The position numbers were made by a program, and so were the translations under genes. Positions 46,320 through 57,899 of a DNA stretch of 64,000 nucleotides are shown here, piece after piece (within the stretch, counting starts at the first letter, position 1; each line of letters opens with the position of its first letter). Source of the DNA: Lumbricus terrestris (lineage: Eukaryota; Annelida; Clitellata; Crassiclitellata; Lumbricidae). The notes under the pieces are model-generated. The model was not told where the DNA came from, ran no database searches, and worked only from the letters and a program-made list of their open reading frames with translations. Where the stretch lies: assembly GCA_949752735.1 (NCBI GenBank), contig OX457047.1, forward strand, positions 6,886,266-6,950,265. Direction: 5' to 3'.

Positions 46320-47417
46320 TTAACTCCTTTACCGTGGAATAAATTTTTTTAATGTTTTCCACACCCGTGTAATAATTTTAGGTATTCTTAAAAATAATGG
46401 ATGTGACATTATGGACAAATATGCAGGAGTATATTTGCAAGTTAATAATCCGGAAGTCTTTGTTTGCTCTAAGAAACATAAATGTCAGCCTAATATTTAG
46501 TAGGCCTATAATAAATAGGCCCTAATAAATTTATGTAGCGCCAGTTTAGTAGGCCTATATTCGCTTTGCACGGTTATATTCCAAAGCGTGGTGTTGGGTT
46601 GAGAGCAACATCACAATCTCTACAGCAGGATCTTCTCTGCTTTCCGATTTTCATTCCCTCTTCCCACATTGTGAACAACATACTTTTGCAAAGCTTAGTA
46701 GGCCTAGAAGCGGCCCTGCCCTCAATTCCAGGATTGAGCTCTGGGAAATGTCTTCCAGTTGGTGGCAGTGGAATTTCTGCATTTATGTCTAAATTATTTT
46801 TTTATAGATGTATTTCTGTAGTTATTCGTGTGTCTATTTTGTATTTGTGTATTTTTATATTACTGTTTCTAGGCATATTCAGTATTCCACTGGATTTGTC
46901 ATGCCAGGAAATGATTTTATAAATGATAGGCCTAAGCGTTGACGCGTCCGATTTTTCATCTTTTGACCCACCTGTACGGCGAATTATGGTCGCACGGGAC
47001 GGATTTATGGCCATGATTACCTTCATCAAGAACGTTACTGGAACTAGAACTAAGTTTGCTATCATTATCAATGTCTAAATCGGACAAAATATCATTACTT
47101 TCAAGCAATAAACGCTGGAGTTCTTCACTAGACAAACCACGCTAGCAACCCAAAACGCGAACGACCATCCATTTTCTAGCGAACTATGTTTATATTTCTC
47201 ATTTTTCGCACAGCAAATGACGTCATTTATAATATGGAAAGCCGTTAGTACAATCGTGAAAAATAATTATATATTCCTATTGACATTATGGCGAGTTTAT
47301 TCGGGATACGCGGCCGGCAAATAGACTCATAACGCGTGGACGAGTTAACTCGGGGATCACGCTGTACAATAGTTAACGCTGGACGAGTTAACTCGGGGAT
47401 CACGGTAAAGGGGTTAA
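46320..47417 (-). mobile_element. piggyBac element, internally deleted, with transposase N-terminus
   Basis: TTAA at 46320-46323 and 47414-47417. Inverted ends CTCCTTTACCGTG and, from the right, CCCCTTTACCGTG, then repeated GATCCCCGAGTTAACTCGTC. On the minus strand, after ATGGATGGTCGTTCGCG (MDGRSRFGLLA), one frame over, GLSSEELQRLLLESNDILSD, LDIDNDSKLSSSSSNVLDEG, ending at TGA after YRWVKR. This acidic, Ser-rich start is typical of piggyBac transposases. The catalytic domain is absent. The family call rests on TTAA, termini and this N-terminus together. Confidence 0.88.
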
Positions 47418-47639
47418 CTAAGAAAAGAAAATACGGATACGGGATTGACACCCGCTAGCCCCATAAGAAACAGGTCTCAGCCATCCACTCCCTACGGTTG
47501 ATGGTAGACCGAGCTGCAGAGTAGATGTGCACCTTGCTGGCCACCACGCAGTTAAATTCGACTCAAGTTGTACTTGTTGTCATCTGTTGATACTACTCAG
47601 GCAACCCAAACTCTGAATGGTTTACAATACCAAACGAAT

Positions 47640-47825
47640 AACAAAGGGTCGTCCATCTGGAATGACCTCTCTTCAACGCTGCGTTTATTTCATCTGACCA
47701 ATCAATCTTTGTTTCGTAAATCTCTCGAGTCTTTTCTTTTGCTGTGACTGGGCTGGGAGCGCTCCTGAATAAGTCTCTTGAACGGGCGCTATATAAGTTA
47801 ATAGTATGTATGAATGAATGAATGT
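47640..47825 (+). mobile_element. CR1/Rex-like LINE 3' end
   Basis: GGTCGTCCATCTGGAATGAC (WNDL-like), TGACTGGGCTGGGAGCGC, hairpin 47757-47798 and GAAT tail. Confidence 0.75.
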
Positions 47826-47850
47826 GCAATAATAGAAAGAGTCGGCCTAA

Positions 47851-47998
47851 TTGTTTGTCTTATATCGTTGGTTGATGTGGTCAGGAGTTGGAATCGTAGA
47901 GAACGAAGTTGATCGCTGAAGTGACGGTCAACAAAAGTCGAATGCAGGAATTGGAGGACAACATCATTACATCTACCATCTCAACTCAACACTGGTTG
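47851..47998 (+). pseudogene. Inverted fragment of dynein exon e6, copy 2
   Basis: Plus strand GATGTGGTCAGGAGTTGGAA, GAACGAAGTTGATCGCTGAA, GTGACGGTCAACAAAAGTCG, AATGCAGGAATTGGAGGACA, ACCATCTCAACTCAAC. Reads [17 protein letters not shown] against [17 protein letters not shown] in e6. Closer to e6 than copy 1, and shares with copy 1 the upstream TGTCTTATATCGTT, which e6 lacks. Confidence 0.92.
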
Positions 47999-48732
47999 TC
48001 AAATCTTTAGCATAATGAATATTATAATTAGCATCCTCCTCTTCATCATCATCCTCTATCTCGGCATAGACTGACATTGCCAGAGTGCATAGTTGGATAG
48101 TTGCTGTTTAACGACAATTTCACAACGAACGGTGAGAGAGCTGTTCAGGTTAACTTCGGTCATTTATTAAGTATTATTTATCGTATTATCATGAGTAAAC
48201 AACAACAACGACGACGACACAAAAAGAACAACAGCATTCTAGTTGCCATTTGTTTACTGCACTGCATGTGAGGGTTCATTAAAGGTAAAAGGAACAAGAG
48301 TTCTGTGACATCTTATGACAACAAACCAAGTAGCCTAGTAGGCCTACTGTTGACGTCGAGAGAAATTATTTTAAACAGTTCTCTCCGTTTGATGGCTGAG
48401 TAAAACTGTTGAAAAGCATTTGCGCATTACAATTACGGGCATTCCTGCATCAGATTTAATGAACATAAAAGAAATGCAAGGTTTCTGATGTATACAGCAA
48501 ATGTTAAGAACGTTTTAAAGGTGTGCAAAAAGAGCGCTCCTACCAATCGATTATCATGACCGTGAACTGCCACAACACGTAGAGTGAACTTGTATAATAA
48601 TTACCCGGCAGTATTTAATCTTGACGTCTCAGAAGGAAGTTCCCCTAGGAATGATATCCCCTAAAAAAATTCTTTAGCTGTTGCTGACATGGATAAAGGC
48701 CTTTATACTCTTCTTCTTCTTCTTTTCCTTCC

Positions 48733-48842
48733 GGCTGGAATTAATCCCTCGCAGGGGAGGGGTCAGCCACTCGGATCAGTTTTCTTCACAGAACTCTGAT
48801 CCGAGTGGCTGACCCCTCCCCTGCAAGGGATTAATTCCAGCC
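48733..48842. repeat. Foldback of two RTE 3' ends, 47-bp arms
   Basis: Arms 48733-48779 and 48796-48842 are reverse complements with one mismatch, separated by 16 bases. Arm sequence (GTGGCTGACCCCTCCCCTGC, AAGGGATTAATTCCAGCC) matches the 3' end of the RTE remnant at 35809-35850. 48000-48733 holds a minus-strand ACACCTTTA repeat copy at 48510-48600. Confidence 0.93.
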
Positions 48843-49319
48843 TTCATACTAACTCCCACAAAAAACCGCTACATGGAACATTCCCCTCCCCAGAAAAAGC
48901 AGGTACCAAAAAAGGTCATCAGATATAAAAGTCGAAAATTCACTACATGGAATTATGTATGTTTTGTGTAAATTCAAAAGCATAAAGATGCCATCACATT
49001 TTAAAGCATGAAAATTGGTATCATTTCTAAAAATGTCGGTGAATGGTTGAAAAAAGATCGTCAGAAATTTTCTGGTTAAAGGGTGTGTCGTCAGAGTCTA
49101 GGCTCAGCGGCTGCCGACTCGATAAAACACTGTTTACCGGGGGCTGCCCAGCATAATATTTTTTCAATGCGTCCTTTGAATGAGTTAATGCCAGATTAGC
49201 CAGTGTAAGATATTATAACGAGGTAATATTAGGACAGTGCTGACAATAAGCGATGATGGATGATCAGTGAAACGATTTCACAATCATTATGAGAAACGCA
49301 TGATGGTTGAGCGACCGAC

Positions 49320-49457
49320 CTGTTTCTCGAGCATTGCTTGGTCGTATTGTGCCTGGACTGCCTCCAGTTCCGCCTGCTTCTCATCCAGCTGAGCCTGGGC
49401 CTTGTTCAAGTCAGTCATCGCTGCTACGTACCTCGCTTCCTGCACCGCCAAGTTCGC
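49320..49457 (-). CDS. DNAH5: Dynein heavy chain exon e2 (stalk)
   Basis: 46 codons: [46 protein letters not shown]. Antiparallel stalk coiled coil 2, with clear heptad pattern; [19 protein letters not shown] is a DNAH5/8-group hallmark. Acceptor AAATAG, donor CAG|GTCGGT, phase 0 at both ends. Confidence 0.95.
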
Positions 49458-49559
49458 CTATTTCAATAGCATACATTTACATGGAAATATATTCGAATAT
49501 ATATATATTGTAACAGCAAAATTTCCACAGCGCATCTCCTGGTTGTATCTCTTAGATTT

Positions 49560-49830
49560 CACAGGGAAAGATAAGATAAGACACGATTAGATAAGTTAAA
49601 ATGAGGTTAAGTTATGATGAGGTATGTTCAGATAAGGTGAAATTATGCGACATAAGATCCGATAAGGTAAAAATGATATTAGATTAGATAAGGTATGGTC
49701 TCATAGGGTAAGATAAATTAAGACTTAATTTTTGTGAGATCAGATGAATTGAGACAAGCCAATGCTGGATTCTCTTACCTCATCCTTTTCACATTTCCTC
49801 ACCTTACTTACCTTACCCTACAATCCTCTC
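49560..49830. repeat. Degenerate (GATAAG)n/(AGGTA)n tract
   Basis: Repeated GATAAG, GATTAGATAAG, TAAGGT motifs on the plus strand passing into TTACCT-type motifs near 49775-49825, so the two ends are partly inverted. Upstream of e2 on the gene strand. Confidence 0.55.
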
Positions 49831-50029
49831 ACAAAAAAGAAGAAGACCAGGATACGACAGTTCCTTAAATCAGTCTAATATTCATTCACAGATCTGAAAC
49901 GCTGGCGACTCCGGCTTTCTTAACCTCGGCGTATGAGGGTGCGTATTCTTTGACGGCGTCTAACCTTCCCAAAGACAGTGTGTACGGTCAATGCATTCAT
50001 ACCCGCTGAGTTTCTTACTCTGTATGATT

Positions 50030-50240
50030 GTGCACTTGTTATAGCGCCCCTTCAAGCTCCTACTCAGAGGCGCTCCCGACTACAGAGCGGACACTGCATC
50101 GGAGTTTCACGCCGAAGCGCTGAGCAATTGCGAGTGAAGGACTTGCCCAAGGTCCATACGCGGCGACTTGAGGTGGATTAGAACCTGCAACGCGTCGGAT
50201 GCAAGGCGATGAAACATACCCACTACCGCGCTCCACGTTG
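50030..50240 (-). mobile_element. tRNA-derived SINE copy
   Basis: Tail hairpin 50040-50078, GAGTTTCACGCCGAAGCGC, TTGCCCAAGGTCCA and a head with CCCACTACCGCGCTCC. Confidence 0.82.
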
Positions 50241-50388
50241 TCAACAGTGTGTCGATATAACATAAATCTGAAAGCAAGATTTTCTGGAACCCCACCCTGT
50301 CGGTTGAGTCCAGTGCACTAACAAGTAACCGCAATATTACTGTGCAGTATACGTTTAACTAGAAATGAATGTGGAAATGAATAATGAC

Positions 50389-50556
50389 CTTGAGAGGTAG
50401 GACCTCTTTGTTGATGCTGTAGAAATATGACATTGCTCTGGTCCACGATGCCAATCCAGCCACATCACCGCAGACCCTGCGAGCAGTCTCCAAGTTGTAA
50501 TCCTCCATCGTAAGGTATGGCTGGAGAAATTCTACCGTCTCCTCGTTGATTGTATC
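50389..50556 (-). CDS. DNAH5: Dynein heavy chain exon e1 (stalk tip to coiled coil 2)
   Basis: 56 codons: [56 protein letters not shown]. End of the microtubule-binding domain and start of coiled coil 2 ([31 protein letters not shown] in the family). Acceptor GTTCAG, donor AAG|GTCATT (weak), phase 0 at both ends. The exon before it would end in a PK-like codon; I could not find it or any N-terminal exon between here and 56.8 kb. Confidence 0.94.
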
Positions 50557-51714
50557 CTGAACGAAATGTTATAGCACACCTCCATTTCAATTAATCAGTT
50601 GATATTGGTAGCTCCTGTTTGATCCTACAGAGTTGTAGGGCCTACTCATCGAGAAATGAGTCCGCATTATGCGATAATATAATTATTTATAGAGCTGCAA
50701 CATAATATTTTTAATTTTAGCTGGCATTCCATGTTATACATGAATCGATAGTGGAAGCTTGCTCTGCATTTTCCGCCAACGTTTCTTATTTTATTGTATT
50801 TGCAATGAATTGTGGTTGGCCATTTCCAGAGCGCATCTCCCACACAGCATGGGACGAAACTTCACGAAAGCCATTTAACAAAATAAACAGCTATAACGTA
50901 CTTTTAGTAGTTTTAGTCTAACGACGCTGTGTTGTAAAAGTATCAATGGCGTCGCCCTCCTACTCTATCCAGGCTTGGGACAGACGCCGCCAAATTCAAG
51001 CGCTGGCAGAGTTCTCAAGATATATATTATTTTTAATCCGCATTATTTCATAATTTGTAAATAATCTTCGGTTAATTTCAAACTGACACAATGCAGCATG
51101 ATTACAATGCATAGTATGAACGGATGATTACAAGTTACAATTACAATTACAGGAATCGAATTTAATTATTGTCGGCAGCCATGTAAAGCTCTGATCACGT
51201 CCTATAGATTATTACCAAGACTTAGTTTACCAATGCCATCTGCGGAATGGAAGGTTGACTGAACATTTTGGTATGGTACAGCGTGAAGCGATTCCGCATC
51301 CGTGCGCTCTTCTTGCCAGAGTATTTACAATATTATCATAACCCAAACGCCCTCCTCTGTTGCAATATACGAGACCCTATTATTATTATATAGGTGACAT
51401 AAATTATATTTTTGATTTCGGCCGATATTCATAATAATATTATTGTCCGAATCGACTTACCAGTACATTATCCTACCATGATAGTTTCGCAGCCACTTTT
51501 ATAGTCTCGTAAAGAACAAATTAGAAGGTGTCTAAAGAGATAGGATAATGATAGCCGGATAAGTTAGTAATAACTTTTAGGGATAACATTCAGCCAGAGC
51601 TACATTCGCTGACTTAAATTAACATCACTTGCTTTACTTACTGCGTTCAATGTTCATGCGCACACGACGTCTAAATCAGTGTTGTTGACTGTATTTTGTT
51701 GTGTTCTCAAACAC

Positions 51715-52365
51715 AAATGGTGCTACAATTGTAATTGTAATTGTAATTGTAATCGTACATTTATATAGCGCCACTTCAAGAGAACTCCTCAGAGGCGCTC
51801 CCGACCTGACACCTAACCACAATCAAAGAGAATGGTTTTCAAACGCTTGCGGAAAAGGGGCAAAGAAATACAAAGAAGTTCATTGCGGAGACTAATAGGT
51901 AACTTATTCCAGAAAGACGGACCAACCATAGCAAAGCTTCTATGTAGCACTGTGGAAGATCGAGCCCTAGGGACAACCAGGTCACCATGCGTAGCAGAGC
52001 GAAGGAATCTACGGCCTGGGATGGACAGCACAGGTACACAGAGTTCCATAAGATAGATCGGAGCTTGGCCTGCTAGGCAATTACGCATGAACATTAAAAT
52101 CTTAAACTCAATACGTTTTTGCATTGCAGCCAGAGCAGTTCTTCCCGTATAAAACTTGATATATGCCCAAACTTTGGTATGCCGCCAATCAGGCGGGCCG
52201 CAGCATTAAGGACAGATTGCAACGTATTAATGCGTGAAAGTGTTAAGCCCGCATAGATGGCACTACCATAGACAACTCTCGTGCATATAAATGCATGCAT
52301 CAGAGTAGTGGCAGCAGTTGCAATTATAGTCGTAATAATAGAATCGATGCCTTTGAACACGCTCT
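51715..52365 (-). pseudogene. CR1/Rex-like LINE, best-preserved 3' part
   Basis: Minus strand, two overlapping frames: IATAATTLMHAFICTRVVYG, LNAAARLIGGIPKFGHISSF, REELLWLQ, then RIEFKILMFMRNCLAGQAPI, YLMELCVPVLSIPGRRFLRS, ATHGDLVVPRARSSTVLHRS, FAMVGPSFWNKLPISLRN, FRKRLKTILFD. Then hairpin 51763-51805 and (GTAATT)n tail. One frameshift near 52100-52120. Confidence 0.88.
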
Positions 52366-52870
52366 ATCATGTAGGGTAAGGTCAACGTCAATGACTGTGA
52401 CTCTGTGAGAGTCGCTATTATATTCGTTATTGCAATCATTCAGGAGTGCCAGTCCAACGCGCGGATAAAAGGGGAAGGCAACTCTACTTATCTTTATCGT
52501 GCCATAACATCCTTAGACAATCGAAACTACGGCCAATATTATGCTTTGAAAGGACACCTTTATATAGTGTTCTTCTAAAACTATATAAACCATAATATTA
52601 TTCGTTGATGATTTTGTCGAACGTTGGCCAAAACGTTGTGCATTCTGGTGCTATCCATTGTATCCAAACACGAAAAAGATATATTCCAATTCAGAAAACA
52701 ATTCTGAATAAAGTGTGATATAGTTAAAAATGAAATAACTTCGTTTTTTTTCCATTAACCTAAACTTATTATTGGAGCATTAAATCAGAATTTTAACTAG
52801 CCTATAATGTATATAACACGCTGATTTTTCAGGATAAGCGTAGGAATATTGGTAAAATAGCATACCAAAA
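52345..52870. repeat. Local duplication, copy A
   Basis: Shares with 53034-53640, in the same order, GAATCGATGC.TTTGAACACG, TCAATGACTGTGA..GTGAGAGTCGCT, GAGTGCCAGTCCA, CTACTTATCTTTATCGTGCC, GGACACCT.TATAT, and TTTTTCAGGATA. Diverged, with indels. Confidence 0.75.
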
Positions 52871-53033
52871 TTTCCCAACAATTTTTCGGGATAGTTGCTG
52901 AAAAATGATGATCATTTTGATTTTTAATGGCCGTCAAGGGCTTAAGCAGTCGAGAGACGCGGTTATCTTGAACAGCACTGGCCAATTCAATAGCGAATCT
53001 ATCCTATATTAATCGACCATAATATTTAAAACA

Positions 53034-53640
53034 TCGTAATAATTGAATCGATGCTTTGAACACGTTCCATCAAGTACGCCAAGGTTACCGTCAATGACTG
53101 TGAGAGTCGCTATAATTATTCGTTACTGTCTTCAGTCGGGAGTGCCAGTCCAGAGCATGGACAAAAGAGGAAGGCAACGCTACTTATCTTTATCGTGCCA
53201 TAGCGTCGTTAAGCAGAAACAATTGACATGTGGCAGCCGCAGAAATATCCTTAGATAATCGTAACTACGGCTAATGTTATGCCTTGGATGGACACCTCTA
53301 TATTGTGGTCTTCGAAAACTATATACTTACTCACTGCGAAAAATGTTCGTTTGGGTCGATGGTGCTAAATCACTTTAATTAGAGTTGTTAGCGTAACACT
53401 GTGTATTCTGGTGCGACATGTGTTTAATATTATTATAAGCATGAAAAAGATATTTTCAAGTTCAGAGAAAAGTTCTGGAAAACTTGTGATACAGTGCCAA
53501 TTTAAAAAAATCCAGTTCTTCAGTCTTTTTCAATTAGGTCAAAGTGTATCCCAGGATCATTAGACCAAAATTTGGAACTAGCTTACAAAAAGCTAAATTT
53601 TTCAGGATAGGTTTAGGAAAATGAGTAAAATAAAAGAAAA
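53034..53640. repeat. Local duplication, copy B
   Basis: Counterpart of 52345-52870, displaced by about 690 bp. No coding function seen in either copy. Confidence 0.75.
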
Positions 53641-53980
53641 AAAGAGAAGCACAGAACAGAGAAAAATGGCGTCGTTGGACATTCTCGCACCTGCCTGAGG
53701 GCAGAGAACATGAAGAAGACTTTTAGATATTGGCACATCAACCATTTGTTGACATTTCCTTCAACAATCTACCAGGCATGGAATAGCGGAATAGCCTAAT
53801 CGAGAGAAATTCTCCAAAGACGTCAACAGCCATTTTTAATAGTAGATAGTTATAACCTCATTAGGACTGCTATTCCGACATGGTCACTGCTCAGTTCGAC
53901 TAAAACGTAAGACATCAAAAGATGACGCTAAACTTTTGTATTTTTTTTATCTGCTTGTGCTTTTAATGCGAACGGCTATA

Positions 53981-55189
53981 CACCGTGATTTTTTTTAAAA
54001 AATAAGCCAAACTGTTTTTCATATATTTCTAAAGCCTGATAGCATATCACGCTAAAATTTTCAAAATATTTAGAGAATTGGACCAAGAATATGATTCCAA
54101 AATCTCATGAGATAAAGTTGCACGGATAAGATATCTATGTTTCAACTTCATATGCCGAAAAATTTCAGTTTACAGCCAATTTTATGTTAGATTCAATAAA
54201 AAGTAAGCTAAGCTGTTTTTCTTATATCTCTAATGCCTGATGATTAATCATACTAAAGGTTTCCATATATTTAGAGAATAGAAACATGAATAGGATTCAA
54301 AAATATCATGTCATAAATTTGAACGGATAGAAAGATATGAGTATTTAAACTTCATCTACAGAAATTTCGGTTTTCAGCAAGTCGGTTATGGTGTTCGTTG
54401 CGGTTTCGATGCTTTTCCCAATTTTGGTCTTCAGTGATCCTGGAGTAAAATTAACGGAGTATATTATCGCAATGTTCTGCTGTCACAACATCTTCCACCC
54501 GTTATCCGAAATCAATAGCCCCAGAAGGCTGTTTTCTTTTTCAACAGAACAGCGCCAGCCCACACAACCAAGAAAACCATCGAAATGCTGACAAGAGAGA
54601 CGCCAGACTTCGTTTCTCCCACATTATGGCCTCCGAACAGCCCAGATTTGAATCCTGTCGACTATAAAGCGTGGAACGTGATACAAGACCGAGTCTACCA
54701 GACAACAATCCATGATAAAAACGATCGGAAGCAACGCTTGTTGGAAGTGTGGGATGGCCTGGAACAGAGGATAATCGACGATACATGCTCTTGCCTAATG
54801 GCGCCAGCGCCTCCAGGCTTGCGTGCAAGCAGGTGGAGGACATTTTGAGCTTGTCATTTAATTAAACAATCAAACCATACTGTGGGAGTCATATTGTTAG
54901 TTCAATTCTCTACATATCTGGAATATTTTAGAAGGGTCAATCATCAGGCATTAGAGATATAAGAAAACGTTTCATGGAATCTAGCAGAAAATTGCGTGCA
55001 AACTGAAATTTCATCAAATAAAGTTGAAAGATTCATATCTTTTTATACGTTCAACTTTATCTCATGAAATGTTGGAATAATATTCTTGGTCCAATTCTCT
55101 AAATATTTGGAATTTTTTTAGCGTGATATGTTATCAGGCATTAGAGATATATGAAAAACAGTTTGCCCTAGTTTTTTTTAATCACAGTG
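53981..55189 (+). mobile_element. Mariner/Tc1-type transposon relic with long compound inverted repeats
   Basis: Ends CACCGTGATTTTTTTT and, from the right, CACTGTGATTAAAAAAA. About 150 bp at each end are inverted copies (AAACTGTTTTTCATATAT, GAGAATTGGACCAAGAATAT, ATGAGATAAAGTTG), and a second, diverged copy of the same block lies further in on each side (54190-54340, 54890-55030). TA precedes the left end; the right flank is CA. Confidence 0.8.
54541..54848 (+). pseudogene. Mariner-type transposase C-terminal remnant
   Basis: SAPAHTTKKTIEML-like start, then TLWPPNSPDLNPVDYKAWNV, IQDRVYQTTIHDKNDRKQRL, LEVWDGLEQRIIDDTC. SPDLNPVDY carries the third catalytic acidic residue. In the upstream FQQN the catalytic Asp is Asn, and a frameshift lies within SAPAHTT. 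N-terminal two thirds absent; dead. Confidence 0.88.
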
Positions 55190-55317
55190 CACAATCTAGT
55201 TTCGGATATCTAGTGTGCTCTATTCCTGGTAAATTGCATTTACATCTGTGTAAGGAGGAGTGCACGAAATTGTGCCTGAACGGCGTCAAAGTGTCATTAT
55301 CTCGTCACAATGTTAAA

Positions 55318-55530
55318 TTGTGGGGCGAGGTGGTGTAGTGGTGATTTTGGTGCCCTGGAGCTGGAGGGTTACAAGTTCGAATGCACCTCAAGTCCCCCGC
55401 TTAGGGAACCTGAGCAAGTCCTTCACTCGCAATTGCTCGTGCGCTTCGGCGTGAAACTCCATTGCAGTGTCTCGTGATGTAGTCGGGAGCGCTTCTAAGT
55501 AGAGAGCTTGAAGGGGCGCTATAGCAATTG
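55318..55530 (+). mobile_element. tRNA-derived SINE copy
   Basis: Head GGGCGAGGTGGTGTAGTGGT with A box, AAGTTCGAATGCACC as B box, GAGCAAGTCCTTCACTCGCA, tail hairpin 55486-55525. Confidence 0.85.
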
Positions 55531-55713
55531 CGAGAAATAAAATGAAAGAATAAAAAATAAATAATGAAAAATCAATATTACCGTGTAATTCAGAGGAAAA
55601 CCATGACAATATTTTCATGCTTAAGAGTCAACTTTCCGGAAACCCTCTGTTTTTTCTTGCAGAAAATTTGACCGCTTCCAATAATCCTTATAACAATTGA
55701 TAACAATTGAGCT

Positions 55714-55821
<108 letters not shown>

Positions 55822-56873
55822 GTTAGTATCACATTTCCACAGTTATTTCGTCGTTAAATTTTGATAGCCCAGAATTCTTCCTGTGTCTTAGATTATAATA
55901 TTCTTACCGTAGTCTACCTGCCTAAATATGCCAATGCGTGTGTTCTAAAAGTACAAGTATTTTTCTGCGAATCTATGTGACTCAAGTTTTTTTATTGCAT
56001 GCATTTCCTATCCGGAAGGCAATAATGCGTGCACTTGTCAGCTGCACGCATGGTTTTGTATAGAGATAGGAAATGGATGACTGTGTAAAATAATATGATT
56101 GATGCTTGACCATTAGACACCCTTAATAAAAGCATAACACAATAATGAAATACTGCTGAATTATTGTTGCTTTAATTATCACAAGGTTGTAGCTTCACAA
56201 GTGTTGAATGTTTAAGTATCACACGTGCCGTGAAGTATTTAATATCGCACCACACGATAGGTGAGAACTGTTGCTTTAGATCTTTTAAAAAAGTTCACTA
56301 ACACAAGGTATAAAAAAAGTTATAGGCCTAAAAGAAGCCTAAGTGAAGGACACGATATCATTCAGTTATTCTCTGACGCAATCTCCAAAGTACAAAATAA
56401 TCGCCAATCGTTGACGACCATGATGATAGACCCCCCACATGGAGGCAAGACAAATCGCAAATTACTTTGTAATCTTTCTTCGTTGCTCTCTTCCGTCAGT
56501 CATGCGACGATGATGAGGCTCCCACGTGACTTCTCCAGACTTTTCTATTTCTCATGAGATCCTTTGCTCTTCATTTACTTATATCCATCTCCTTCAGATC
56601 CTCTCTGACGTTGTCCATCCAAGTTTTTGATTGTCTTCCTCTGCTTCTCTTTTACCTTGTCATATTGACTCTTATTTCTATACATTTTGGATTTTGACAT
56701 AAGCACTAATGATAGACCAGCTAGGCCTAATGATAAACGAAGTGAAACTGAGAATTCACATTTAGAACCATCTGCAAAAAAACCAATGTTCTTAATCGTG
56801 CAAAACAATTTATACGGGTGCTCATATTCACAACCCCTTCCCCTCGTCATTCGTCCTCGCCGATGTCGTGCGA

Positions 56874-57157
56874 TCACTTGGTGTCGCAGAGGAGAGCCAC
56901 TCCTCGCATGACCCAGTGATCTGGTTCAGACTGGGTCTTCAGCAGCAGCGGAAAGATGTAGGTGAGGTCGGTGCGTCGTGGCTTCTTGTAGACGGGGCAT
57001 TCGTAGAGCCCGGCGCCCTTGCGACGCTCGCCGTTAATGGCGAAGATGTGTACGACGGGAAGAGCTGTGTAGAGGACCTTTGGAGATGGTTCGACCAGAC
57101 GATGGCTTCTCCGATCCCATCCAGCTCCATCCAAGTACAGACCATACACATAAACAC
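56874..57157 (-). CDS. DNAH5: Dynein heavy chain exon e17, C-terminus with stop
   Basis: 93 codons plus TGA: GVYVYGLYLDGAGWDRRSHR, LVEPSPKVLYTALPVVHIFA, ING, ECPVYKKPRRTDLTYIFPLL, PDHWVMRGVALLCDTK, stop at 56874-56876. Near-universal end of outer-arm heavy chains (YKKP.RTDL...., P.HW.LRGVALLCD.K). Acceptor CCGCAG, phase 1 from e16. This terminal exon lies upstream, in transcription direction, of e1 to e13. Confidence 0.95.
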
Positions 57158-57239
57158 CTGCGGACAACGACAAATCATCTGTGCTCTAATCTCGAGTCTA
57201 TAGCCGAACGGTTTGAGTGTGCTTGACTTGGAATAGAAA

Positions 57240-57380
57240 TAGTTGTAGTGACAGTGGTAATGGTAGTGGTATGGGTAGAATAGTAGTAGTGGTATTAGTG
57301 GCAGTGGTGGCAGTAGTAGTAGTAGTAGTAGTAATAGAAATAGTGGTGGTGGTGGTGGTGGTGGTGGTGGCGGTGGTAGT

Positions 57381-57430
<50 letters not shown>

Positions 57431-57500
57431 CAGTAGCAGTAGTAGTAGCAGTAGTAGTAGTAGCTGTAATAGATGTAGTTGCAGCAGTAGTGCATGCATG
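57240..57500. repeat. (AGT)n/(GGT)n/(AGC)n compound microsatellite
   Basis: GTGGTA-type, then GGT, then about 18 AGC, then AGT units; in the e16-e17 intron. Gives poly-Leu/poly-Val readings that are not genes. Confidence 0.97.
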
Positions 57501-57699
57501 CGCTGCATAGGCTTACGGCTTACTTGAATATTACAATTTTTATGTATGCCTACCTGTAAACATACAAAACCTACACCTATATGTACATGTATACAGACAA
57601 ACGCGTGCCAAAGTACGTGAAAGCATAAAGCTAATGTAAACACAGCAACATATTATATTATAGCATCTTTCTTACCACCCACGCACGGATGAATGCACG

Positions 57700-57866
57700 A
57701 ACACGAACACGCACCCAAACACACATACCCACACCCACACCCCTATACAAACACTTACATACCTACACAAACACAGACACACACACACACACCTAAATGC
57801 ACACACACACCTACACAAATACACAAACACACATCTGCACAGCCACACACACACACACACATACAA
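57700..57866. repeat. (CA)n-rich microsatellite
   Basis: ACACAC and ACACCTACAC units up to 35 bp from the e16 donor. Confidence 0.95.
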
Positions 57867-57899
57867 TAGTATTGGCCTATTGGCTACTGTTCGCATCAC

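Noticed and set aside
57217..57643. Long Leu/Val-rich reading resembling a membrane protein
   Set aside because: Comes from the AGT/GGT/AGC microsatellite fused to the antisense frame of e17.
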